12,748 nt of DNA from CAYUIS01 sp964444825 (GTDB taxonomy: Bacteria; Chloroflexota; Anaerolineae; B4-G1): the NCBI GenBank assembly GCA_964444825.1, contig CAYUIS010000151.1:1-12748 (forward strand), read 5' to 3'. The translations under genes were made by a program, and so were the position numbers. Position 1 is the first letter of the stretch. The number at the start of each line of letters is the position of its first letter. Shown here piece by piece: positions 1 through 5,969 of this stretch. The notes beneath the pieces were generated by a model. It had not been told where the DNA came from and did no database searches. It worked only from the letters and a program-made list of their open reading frames with translations.

Positions 1-10
1 ATACCGTTCG

Positions 11-20
11 CTCACCTCCT
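11..20 (-). promoter_or_regulatory. Strong ribosome binding site for a gene beyond the left edge
   Basis: The minus strand reads AGGAGGTGAG here, a near-complete complement of the 16S rRNA 3' end. It is followed by nine bases and then AT at positions 2..1, which could be the first two bases of an ATG whose G lies outside the window. This implies a further minus-strand gene downstream of the dehydrogenase at 1397..177, probably in the same operon. Its identity cannot be seen. Confidence 0.6.
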
Positions 21-38
21 ATCGGTTGGTATCTTTTT

Positions 39-87
39 TTCGTGAGTCAACGAATCCACTTGGGTACACTTTATTCGTGAGGCAACG
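39..87. repeat. Pair of near-identical 14-bp direct repeats
   Basis: TTCGTGAGTCAACG (39-52) and TTCGTGAGGCAACG (74-87) differ at one base and are 35 bp apart start to start. They lie in the 176-bp spacer between the dehydrogenase gene and the predicted start of the next minus-strand gene. They could be protein binding sites or chance duplication. I see no convincing promoter in this spacer. Confidence 0.4.
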
Positions 88-129
88 CGCTGCCCGCTGC
101 ACTCACTGCACCGTCTGTCCGATATCTCA

Positions 130-159
130 GGCAAGCGGTCAACTCACCCGATGCTTGCC
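130..159 (-). other. Hairpin just downstream of the dehydrogenase stop codon
   Basis: GGCAAGC (130-136) and GCTTGCC (153-159) form a perfect 7-bp stem with a 16-nt loop, 17 nt past the stop codon of the minus-strand gene. No U-run follows on the minus strand, so it is unlikely to be a full intrinsic terminator. It may protect the mRNA 3' end or mark a processing site. Confidence 0.4.
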
Positions 160-176
160 AGCTTGAAGGTGTCCCT

Positions 177-1397
177 TTAGCTTCTAAAGGTCACTCGCTC
201 GGTGATCTTGAACCCGCGACGTGCGAGTTCTTCGACAAAGAGCCGCGCCGGCACCATGCTCTCAACGCCGCCTGCGCCTCGAGGGGTCTGGCCCCGGGCC
301 ATCATCTCGGCCACGATGGCTGCGCTCCAGCCGGTGCCACGTTCCATGGCCGTGAAACCAGTAACCTCGTCGAAATAGTCAATCATCTCGACCAGCACTT
401 GGGCATCCTGACCATCCTTGTTGCCCAGGGCTTTGATACGCACGATGACCAGGTCCCTGTCGCCAGGGAAGGTGACTTTGGGCGCAAACAACGCGTGAAA
501 GACGTCACGGGGCACTACCGGGATCTGCACGTCCCCCACCTGGATGGGCGTCAGGTCCCATAGACCCAGGTCGTAGAAGGCCCGCAATTGGGCAAAGTGG
601 CCAGAGTAGCGAAGCGTCAGGTTTTGCAGCGTTTGCAAGCGTCCCTCGTAGGTCCATGGCATCGTGTCCGTGCCTCCCGCGGTGACAAAGGCCTCTAGCG
701 TGCCGATGGGCTCTGGAAACTCGACTGTCTCCAATTCTGTCATGGGCTCGACTTCGGTCACCTTGCCGTCCCGAAGGAAAACAGCCGGCTCGGCATACTC
801 GTTGGTCAGTCCAGCGATGTGGAACGTCAGAAAGTAGTTGAACGGCGGGCGTGGATGCTGAGGCAGCCCGCCGTCCCACATGTAGACGTCCACCGCCTCG
901 TCCAGCAATTCGATGGCATATACCATCAGAGAAGTGCCCATCCCCGGCACCTGGCCGCAGTTGGGGATGACGCTGAGGCCGGCGGCGCGGGCATCGGCGT
1001 CGAACTGGTGTTGCTGCCGGGCGATGTCGGTGTTGCCACCCAGGTCACAGATATGCGCTCCGGCTCGGAGGGCTGCCCGGGTCACGTCCAGGTTGTAGAC
1101 GTAGGGGACGGCGCTCAGACAGGCGTCCACACCTGTCAACAGTTGCTCCACAGCCTTCAGGTCGCTGACGTCCACCTGAGCCGGCTCAACGATTGCCTGA
1201 CCCAGCAAGCCGTTGACCCGTTCTGAGGCCTGTCGGGCGATCTCTATATCCCGGTCCGCCACGATGACGCGGCGGGCGCAGCCCCAACGAACCATATCGT
1301 AGGTGGCAGCCGTGCCCTGACGGCCTGCACCGAGAACGGCGTAGCTGTATTGCTGATTCGCCCCGTGGGCAGATGGGTTGATCGGTTGGCTAACCAT
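177..1397 (-). CDS. L-lysine 6-dehydrogenase / saccharopine dehydrogenase-like oxidoreductase
   Basis: A 406-residue NAD(P)-dependent amino acid dehydrogenase of the saccharopine dehydrogenase-like superfamily. The N-terminal Rossmann fold shows GAGRQG at residues 23-28, followed by an acidic residue in VADRD (46-50). Conserved family stretches are DLGGNTDI (118-125), NCGQVPGMG (146-154) and AGGTDTMP (240-247). The layout and the C-terminal half resemble, from memory, bacterial L-lysine 6-dehydrogenase, which oxidises lysine to 2-aminoadipate 6-semialdehyde and ammonia. The start is the ATG at 1397, preceded by GGAG at a suitable distance; an upstream in-frame extension to 1580 runs across the hairpin into the corrinoid gene and is rejected. 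As third gene of the riboswitch-led operon, it probably oxidises the amino acid left after demethylation. The exact substrate is inferred, and a saccharopine reductase-like role is possible. Confidence 0.82.
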   Translation of the reverse strand: MVSQPINPSAHGANQQYSYAVLGAGRQGTAATYDMVRWGCARRVIVADRDIEIARQASERVNGLLGQAIVEPAQVDVSDLKAVEQLLTGVDACLSAVPYVYNLDVTRAALRAGAHICDLGGNTDIARQQHQFDADARAAGLSVIPNCGQVPGMGTSLMVYAIELLDEAVDVYMWDGGLPQHPRPPFNYFLTFHIAGLTNEYAEPAVFLRDGKVTEVEPMTELETVEFPEPIGTLEAFVTAGGTDTMPWTYEGRLQTLQNLTLRYSGHFAQLRAFYDLGLWDLTPIQVGDVQIPVVPRDVFHALFAPKVTFPGDRDLVIVRIKALGNKDGQDAQVLVEMIDYFDEVTGFTAMERGTGWSAAIVAEMMARGQTPRGAGGVESMVPARLFVEELARRGFKITERVTFRS

Positions 1398-1419
1398 GCT
1401 CCAATCTCCACTCCTGACA

Positions 1420-1459
1420 CCACTTGCGCCATCTACTCTACGCTTGATGGCGCAAGTGG
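1420..1459 (-). repeat. Perfect 14-bp inverted repeat between corrinoid protein and dehydrogenase genes
   Basis: CCACTTGCGCCATC (1420-1433) is the exact reverse complement of GATGGCGCAAGTGG (1446-1459), with a 12-nt loop. On the minus-strand mRNA the hairpin ends only a few bases before the GGAG ribosome binding site of the dehydrogenase. No U-run follows on the minus strand, so it is not a classic terminator. It could be a processing site, a transcript-end stabiliser for the upstream genes, or a binding palindrome. It sets the relative expression of the third gene apart from the first two. Confidence 0.75.
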
Positions 1460-1498
1460 CTCGCTTATTGCTTTTTCGCTGATGAATGGGGTGGACGC

Positions 1499-2143
1499 TC
1501 AGCCGACCAACTGCTTGGCCAGTTCGATGGCTCCCACCGCGTCGTCGGCATATCCGTCGGCTCCGATCGTATTGGCCCACTCCTGGTTCACAGGAGCGCC
1601 GCCGATGATCACCTTGACCTGATCACGGATGCCTGCCTCTTCCAATGCCTCAATGATCTCGCGTTGTACGGTCATCGTTGTCGTCAGCAAGGCCGATAAT
1701 CCCAGGATGTCAGCGTTTGTCTCTTGCACCTTGGCGACAAAGGTCTCCGTCGCCACGTCCACCCCCAGGTCATACACCTGGAAACCGTTGGCCGCCATCA
1801 TCGTGCCCACGAGCGATTTGCCGATCTCGTGAATGTCGCCCGCTACCGAGCCAATGACCACCGTCCCGGCCCGCTCTACTGCTTCTTGCCGGGCTTTCAG
1901 TTCTGGTTCGAGCAGTTCCATCGCTTGCTGCATACCACTGGCCGCGATGATCAGGTGTGGTAAGAAATACTCACCGCTCTGGAACTTGGCGCCGACGACG
2001 TTCATCCCTGGTACCAATCCCTCATCGATGATCGTCAAGGGTTCTACCTTGGCCTCGATGGCCTGCCGGGTGAGATCAACCGTCTTATCTGGCTCGCCTT
2101 CCACGATGCTTGTTGTTATCCCTGTCAGAAGCTTGTCTACCAT
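1499..2143 (-). CDS. Corrinoid (cobalamin-binding) methyltransferase carrier protein, MttC/MtbC type
   Basis: A 214-residue corrinoid protein that carries the methyl group between a substrate:corrinoid methyltransferase and an acceptor methyltransferase in the cytoplasm. Residues about 1-85 are the helical cap domain and about 92-212 the Rossmann-like B12 domain. The cobalamin signature DxHxxG is present as D103-I-H105-E-I-G108; H105 would be the lower axial cobalt ligand. LSALLTTTM (149-157) and IIGGAPV (179-185) match the other two nucleotide-loop contacts of the family. The length is normal for the family. The start at 2143 follows AGGAGAAGGGAAA. The gene begins 16 nt after the stop of the MttB homologue, so the two are almost certainly co-transcribed partners. 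No acceptor methyltransferase or corrinoid activation protein is visible in the window. Confidence 0.93.
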   Translation of the reverse strand: MVDKLLTGITTSIVEGEPDKTVDLTRQAIEAKVEPLTIIDEGLVPGMNVVGAKFQSGEYFLPHLIIAASGMQQAMELLEPELKARQEAVERAGTVVIGSVAGDIHEIGKSLVGTMMAANGFQVYDLGVDVATETFVAKVQETNADILGLSALLTTTMTVQREIIEALEEAGIRDQVKVIIGGAPVNQEWANTIGADGYADDAVGAIELAKQLVG

Positions 2144-2159
2144 TTTCCCTTCTCCTGTA

Positions 2160-3623
2160 TCAGTCTTGTGGTAACGGCGGCAGTTCGTCCATGCCAAACT
2201 TGCGCGCCGCTGTGGTGGCGATATCATGCAGCTCGCCCCGCAGTTCGCCCGAGATGGGTGACGGCTCGTAGGTAGCCAATAGCTCGGCCACGCGGTCCTG
2301 AGCTCGCTCCCAGGTGGTCTTGGCCCCTTTCCGCTTCCAGCCCTCCATCGATCCCCGGTCGATCACGGCGGACGGGATGTACAGCTCCTTGTTGAACCAC
2401 TTGAGCGTGTGTGGCTGGGCCAAGTAGTCTGCCCGATGGCCGAGCTTGCGCATCAGGGTCAGAGCGATCGGGTCATCACGCCTCTCGATGCCAGCGACAA
2501 GCCGCTTGGCCATGCCAATGATCTCGGCGTCGATGACCAGCTTCTCATAGCTCTGGCAGCTCTCAAAGTCCATCATGCCAGCGCCCGAGACCATGTTAAC
2601 CCCGGCCAGCGCCGCCATCAGCGTCCCGCCGGATGATTCCAACCCACACTGAGCATCGACGATCTTGGCGTCGCTCATCCCCAGGTAGGCGTGTGTGGGC
2701 ATGCCTAGTGCCTTGCCGACCTGTGTGTAGGCGCAGTCGATCATCCATGTCCCGACGGCACCCATAGGCGTTGTGCCTTCACGCATGTCAAAAGCCGCCG
2801 GCGAGCCACCCCAGACGATGGGCGCGCCTTCCTGGGCCAACTGACAGATCGTCACGCCGCTCAGGCACTCCGCTGTGTGTTGTACGACAGCCCCGGCCAG
2901 CGTGACCGGCGCCGTGGCGCCCGCCAGTGGCATGGAGACCAGCTCAGACGGGATGCGGTAGCGCGCGCAGTCGATCATGTTCTGGCACGTCAGATCGCTC
3001 CATAGCAGCGGCGGTGAAGGACAGACGTCAAATACAGCGATGGGCTTGGCGGCCAGCGCTTCTTCACTGCCCACCATAGCTACCAACATGTCCTTCATTG
3101 TCCACCAGGTATCTTTGCGAAACGCGCCGGTGATGATCGGCTTGCGCATATAGTTCAGTGCCAGGTAGAGACGATAGAGATCACCTATCTCTTCCGGCAC
3201 ATCTGCACATATCATTGCGGTGCTTTGAGCGTCCAGTTGCGGGATAGTCTCGACCAGCTTGACAAACTTGACAAAGTCCTCCGTGACCGGCTTCCGTTGC
3301 TCCTGAGTCTCGCTGTCGAGGATGGTGATGGCGGCCGAGCCGGGGTCGAACTGGACGCTGTCGCCGCCATAATGAACCACCGGGTCACCGTCCAGGTTGT
3401 AGAGATAGAACTCGGATGGCCGGGTTTTCAGCGCCTGTCTGACAATCGATTCAGGGATATAGGCGATCTGGGTCTCCATATCTACTCTGGCGCCTGCGTC
3501 GGCCAGCAATCGCAGCGCCTCCTCGTTGTGGACCCGCACGCCCGGGTCCATCAAGAGTTCGAATCCTTCAGCGATGATCTGGTCGACCAGTTCTTCACTG
3601 AGGATGTTCATCTTGGGTCGCAT
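2160..3623 (-). CDS. MttB-family corrinoid methyltransferase (non-pyrrolysine), riboswitch-controlled
   Basis: A 487-residue member of the trimethylamine methyltransferase (MttB, COG5598) family, a TIM-barrel enzyme that moves a methyl group from a methylated amine to the cobalt of a corrinoid protein. Family stretches are the N-terminal FELLMDPGVRVHNEEAL (21-37), FDPGSAA (92-98), RKPIITGAF (160-168), MPLAGATAPVTLAGA (231-245) and the SDAKIVDAQ segment (317-325). The frame is open with no internal amber codon, so it lacks the pyrrolysine of archaeal MttB and belongs with glycine-betaine, carnitine or proline-betaine type enzymes. The start at 3623 has AGGAGG seven bases upstream; an ATG at 3611 is a weaker option. 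The corrinoid protein gene follows directly. The leader carries a cobalamin riboswitch and terminator. The substrate is not known; the downstream lysine dehydrogenase-like gene hints at a methylated amino acid. Confidence 0.9.
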   Translation of the reverse strand: MRPKMNILSEELVDQIIAEGFELLMDPGVRVHNEEALRLLADAGARVDMETQIAYIPESIVRQALKTRPSEFYLYNLDGDPVVHYGGDSVQFDPGSAAITILDSETQEQRKPVTEDFVKFVKLVETIPQLDAQSTAMICADVPEEIGDLYRLYLALNYMRKPIITGAFRKDTWWTMKDMLVAMVGSEEALAAKPIAVFDVCPSPPLLWSDLTCQNMIDCARYRIPSELVSMPLAGATAPVTLAGAVVQHTAECLSGVTICQLAQEGAPIVWGGSPAAFDMREGTTPMGAVGTWMIDCAYTQVGKALGMPTHAYLGMSDAKIVDAQCGLESSGGTLMAALAGVNMVSGAGMMDFESCQSYEKLVIDAEIIGMAKRLVAGIERRDDPIALTLMRKLGHRADYLAQPHTLKWFNKELYIPSAVIDRGSMEGWKRKGAKTTWERAQDRVAELLATYEPSPISGELRGELHDIATTAARKFGMDELPPLPQD

Positions 3624-3669
3624 AATGGTGCCTCCTATAGACTAGATTCATATGCCGGCTAAGTGAGAC

Positions 3670-3707
3670 AAAAACAGGGAACAAGCGCAACAAACAACTC
3701 GTTCCCT
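3670..3707 (-). terminator. Intrinsic terminator of the cobalamin riboswitch (attenuator)
   Basis: On the minus strand AGGGAACGAG (3707..3698) pairs with CTTGTTCCCT (3685..3676), nine Watson-Crick pairs plus one G-U, around a 12-nt loop. G and then five U residues (3674..3670) follow. It lies 26 nt after the riboswitch and 46 nt before the methyltransferase start codon, so it fits a premature terminator that controls entry into the operon. Confidence 0.85.
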
Positions 3708-3732
3708 TTCCTCGAAGGTCACGAAACACGGT

Positions 3733-3914
3733 GATGAAGGGTGGGTATCTGGCTTATCTGAGGCTAGCCGTTTTCCCCAGATTCACAGTTGCGGGACAGC
3801 CCCGGACTGACGTTCCGTCCTAGCTCTGAAGTAGAACACAACCACCGGCGTTCCCCGTTTTTCCTGCCCGAGGGTTTTGCCGAACGCTCAAACGTGCGGC
3901 AGGGAACCTTCATC
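3733..3914 (-). promoter_or_regulatory. Cobalamin (B12) riboswitch aptamer
   Basis: The minus strand carries the recognisable B12 riboswitch elements in order. Closing stem P1 is GATGAAGG (3914..3907) with CCTTCATC (3740..3733). Next come GTTCCCTGCC (from 3907), GGGGAACGCCGGTG (3856..3843) and the highly conserved core TCCCGCAACTGTGA (within 3805..3783). The B12-box-like AAGCCAGATACCCACC is at 3755..3740. Between GGTG and the core there is an extra hairpin, GTTCTA pairing with TAGGAC, which resembles the P6 extension of class I (adenosylcobalamin-type) members. It precedes the terminator at 3707..3670 and the corrinoid methyltransferase operon. Known family members usually switch genes off when cobalamin binds. 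The assignment rests on motif order and the perfect P1; no covariance model was run. Confidence 0.88.
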
Positions 3915-4029
3915 CGCATAGACTTGAGGCTCTGATCACAGCCCACTGGCGAGGCAGGGCCACCCTGAAGCCGTAAACATCTGTGCTGCTCCTGGCGAAC
4001 GATAGACCTGCTGTCCCTACTCTATGGTG

Positions 4030-4051
4030 GCCAGCGTTGGGAGAGGCTGGC
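4030..4051 (-). other. Small hairpin at the 5' end of the riboswitch leader
   Basis: GCCAGC (4030-4035) and GCTGGC (4046-4051) make a 6-bp stem with a 10-nt loop, about 10 nt after the predicted transcription start. It may protect the 5' end of the long leader. The rest of the leader between here and the aptamer (about 4029..3915) has no element I recognise. Confidence 0.3.
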
Positions 4052-4066
4052 TTTGGCCCGGCAGAG

Positions 4067-4095
4067 ATTCTATCACGAGTCCACCCGTGTGTCAA
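4067..4095 (-). promoter_or_regulatory. Sigma70-type promoter of the riboswitch-methyltransferase operon
   Basis: The minus strand reads TTGACA (4095..4090), a 17-bp spacer, then TAGAAT (4072..4067). This is a perfect -35 and a five-of-six -10 box at ideal spacing. Transcription should begin near 4060, giving a leader of about 435 nt that contains the cobalamin riboswitch and its terminator. Confidence 0.85.
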
Positions 4096-4155
4096 ACCTT
4101 CTTTGCCCAGTGATTACACATATGTGTTCGGGGGCACTCGGATTGCCAATTGTCT

Positions 4156-4220
4156 TCACCGCTGAGCCACAGAGAGCGCTGAGTTAGGCCATTTTCTCTT
4201 TTTCTCTGTGTCCGCGGTGA
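4156..4220. repeat. Imperfect inverted repeat downstream of the second methyltransferase
   Basis: TCACCGC (4156-4162) pairs with GCGGTGA (4214-4220), and CACAGAGA (4168-4175) pairs with TCTCTGTG (4203-4210), separated by a 5/3 internal loop and a 27-nt apical loop. A further pair, CCAGTGATT near 4108 and AATCACTGG near 4231, extends the symmetry outwards. It sits between the end of the minus-strand gene at 4322 and the next promoter. No U-run follows on the minus strand, so it would be a weak terminator at best. It resembles dispersed intergenic repeats built on accgctgagccacagaga-like sequence, which is a recollection and not a search result. The rest of 4096-4321 shows nothing else. Confidence 0.5.
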
Positions 4221-4321
4221 GAAAAGGGCAATCACTGGTTCTTTGCCGACCAGCAGGTGTATGTCCGAAACAGGGGATGGAAACACCGGATCCTGTCTGG
4301 GCTGCTTTTTTCGAGAGTGGG

Positions 4322-5770
4322 TCAGTGAACTTGACCTTCCGTCCGACGTACGATTCTCAAGAGCTCTGCTTGGGCGTCCTTTGGCAGAGGGTCGGGTTGA
4401 TGCTCCTTCAGTATCTCTGTCACTCGTTCAGCAGCCCGTTCCCCTAACGTTTGGCTGCCTTTACCCTCCCAGGCCTTGAAATCGTCCCGCTCAAAAAGAC
4501 GCGGACGCCATATCTCGCGGTAGTGCTTGCGTGTGTGGTCCTTGTTGAGATACTGGCCTGTGGAGCCAGCTTGTTCGATCACGTCCAAAGCCAGCGTTTC
4601 ATCCGATACTTTTATCCCCCTGAGGAAAGCCTCGATCCATCCCACCATCTCCTCACAGATGACCAGTTGAGCAAACGAAAAGGTCAGACCGCTTTCCAGG
4701 TATCCCAGGTCGTGGATGATATTGCCTCCCACGAGCGATTCCGCCAGGAGGGTCAGGGCCGCCTCTGCCGCCGCCTGTTGGTCCACGACCTTGGCGTCCG
4801 AAACCCCTCCCCATCCGAATGCCGGTAGGTTGTAGAGGCGGGCCACCGCCTGAAACACACCTCGCTCGGGGTCCGCATACGGGGTTACCATCGTGCGCAT
4901 ATCCATCGGGGAAGGATTCATACCGGGCATCACGTACGGAGCTCCTTCCCGCTTCAACTGAGAGAGCACCAATCCCAGCAATACGCCGGCGTTGTCCAGG
5001 GCTACAGCCCCTGCCGGTGTGATCGGGCTGGTGACGCCGCCGGTCGATGCCGGGATGTAGAGGGATGGAAGGCCTTTGCCGGATAGATAGAGGAGCTTTT
5101 GCAGGGCCTCCTGGTTGTGGTTCATCCCTGAGACGACGTTGATGTAGCACGTCATCAGTGGACAGCGTCTCAGTCCGTCTGCGCCTCCCATCACGACCTC
5201 GGCCATTTCCACGGCGTTAACCAGGCCGCTCAGTTCATAAAAGACGCCGATGATCGGCTTGCTTGTGTGTGAGAGCATGGCCTCCATTTGGAGGGTGTCA
5301 GCGATTGCCTGGTTCACGTCGGATGGCAGCACCATAGACATCACAAAGTCAATGTTGGGCAGTGCGTCGCACACGGTGGCGCCTTCTACCACGTCGTCTA
5401 GAACCGCCCTGCGGCGTTCTCCGGTCCGATGGTCGATGATGTTCAGACAGTCGGATCCGGGCCCGTAGAAACAACGATTCCCCTCCAGCGACATCGCGGG
5501 CTGCCCGTTCCGGTCATAGAGCATCACTCTCTTGGGTACGGTCGTAAAAGCCCTCTCAACCATGCCTGACGGGATGCGCACCACGTTGCCATCGCTCAGG
5601 TCCGCTCCGCCTTTCTTGAGCAGATCAATGGCTTCCTGATAATGCAGTTGCGCGCCAAAGCGCTCCAGTATCTCCAGACTGGCCCAGTGTATCCTGCGAG
5701 CTTGGTCTTTTGCGACGCGGGCGAACTGGGCACTGGCGAATCTCTTCTCGTTTACGTTTATGCGGGCCAC
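4322..5770 (-). CDS. MttB-family corrinoid methyltransferase paralogue (non-pyrrolysine)
   Basis: A 482-residue second member of the MttB family, clearly divergent from the one at 3623..2160. Recognisable family stretches are the N-terminal SLEILERFGAQLHYQEAIDL (31-50), GPGSDCLNIID (103-113), SKPIIGVFYE (170-179), SPITPAGAVALDNA (248-261), SDAKVVDQQAA (324-334) and HDLGYLESGLTFSFAQLVI (353-371). There is no in-frame amber codon, so no pyrrolysine. The start is a GTG at 5770, with AAGGAG eight bases upstream; no better ATG is available. It has no adjacent corrinoid protein gene, so it may use the carrier at 2143..1499 or one elsewhere. It is transcribed separately from the riboswitch operon. 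Substrate unknown; a quaternary amine is likely for the family. Confidence 0.9.
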   Translation of the reverse strand: MARINVNEKRFASAQFARVAKDQARRIHWASLEILERFGAQLHYQEAIDLLKKGGADLSDGNVVRIPSGMVERAFTTVPKRVMLYDRNGQPAMSLEGNRCFYGPGSDCLNIIDHRTGERRRAVLDDVVEGATVCDALPNIDFVMSMVLPSDVNQAIADTLQMEAMLSHTSKPIIGVFYELSGLVNAVEMAEVVMGGADGLRRCPLMTCYINVVSGMNHNQEALQKLLYLSGKGLPSLYIPASTGGVTSPITPAGAVALDNAGVLLGLVLSQLKREGAPYVMPGMNPSPMDMRTMVTPYADPERGVFQAVARLYNLPAFGWGGVSDAKVVDQQAAAEAALTLLAESLVGGNIIHDLGYLESGLTFSFAQLVICEEMVGWIEAFLRGIKVSDETLALDVIEQAGSTGQYLNKDHTRKHYREIWRPRLFERDDFKAWEGKGSQTLGERAAERVTEILKEHQPDPLPKDAQAELLRIVRRTEGQVH

Positions 5771-5786
5771 TGGTCTTTCTCCTTAT

Positions 5787-5815
5787 ATGTTACTAAAGAC
5801 CCTAAAGGTTGTCAG
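5787..5815 (-). promoter_or_regulatory. Possible promoter of the second methyltransferase gene
   Basis: The minus strand reads CTGACA (5815..5810), 17 bp, TAACAT (5792..5787), ahead of the GTG start at 5770. The predicted transcript start would fall inside or next to the AAGGAG ribosome binding site, which weakens the call. One arm of the adjacent palindrome overlaps the spacer and -35 end, so a protein bound there could block this promoter. Confidence 0.3.
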
Positions 5816-5856
5816 GTGTTTTATTGTAAAGACCTTGCGCTAAACCTTTAGGGTCT
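5797..5856. repeat. Perfect 14-bp palindrome between divergent genes
   Basis: AGACCCTAAAGGTT (5797-5810) is the exact reverse complement of AACCTTTAGGGTCT (5843-5856), around a 32-nt loop. TAAAGACC also occurs twice as a direct repeat, at 5794 and 5827. The element lies between the two divergent start codons, where it could be an operator or a transcript hairpin. I recall similar CTAAAGGTT/AACCTTTAG repeats scattered between genes in Chloroflexota, so a dispersed palindromic element is the main alternative. Confidence 0.7.
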
Positions 5857-5874
5857 CGGTGGACCTGTTTGGGA

Positions 5875-5904
5875 TTTCCACATCAACGGTCCGTGTTGTA
5901 TAAT
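5875..5904 (+). promoter_or_regulatory. Promoter of the plus-strand gene at 5970
   Basis: A perfect -10 box TATAAT (5899-5904) is preceded by TTTCCA (5875-5880) at 18 bp, a four-of-six match to the -35 consensus. Transcription would begin near 5911, about 60 nt before the ATG at 5970. Confidence 0.55.
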
Positions 5905-5969
5905 TGGATGGTGGAGCGCTCATCTGTTATTCCTCCACTGTGCTTATCCTATCTCGTAGGAGTCACTTT

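Noticed and set aside
1..40. Possible terminator ATACC...GGTAT followed by a T-run on the plus strand
   Set aside because: The stem is only 5 bp with a 22-nt loop, and no plus-strand gene in view would end there.
1398..1580. N-terminal extension of the dehydrogenase frame up to 1580
   Set aside because: It runs through the hairpin and into the corrinoid gene, has no protein-like composition, and a good ribosome binding site precedes the ATG at 1397.
3764..3946. 60-codon minus-strand frame in the leader
   Set aside because: It lies across the riboswitch aptamer, whose conserved RNA motifs explain the sequence; no ribosome binding site is present.
3983..4286. Short open frames on both strands between the promoter and the second methyltransferase
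   Set aside because: They overlap the promoter and inverted repeat, lack start signals and resemble no known protein.
2160..5770. Pyrrolysine-containing methyltransferases
   Set aside because: Neither MttB homologue has an in-frame amber codon within its full-length reading frame.
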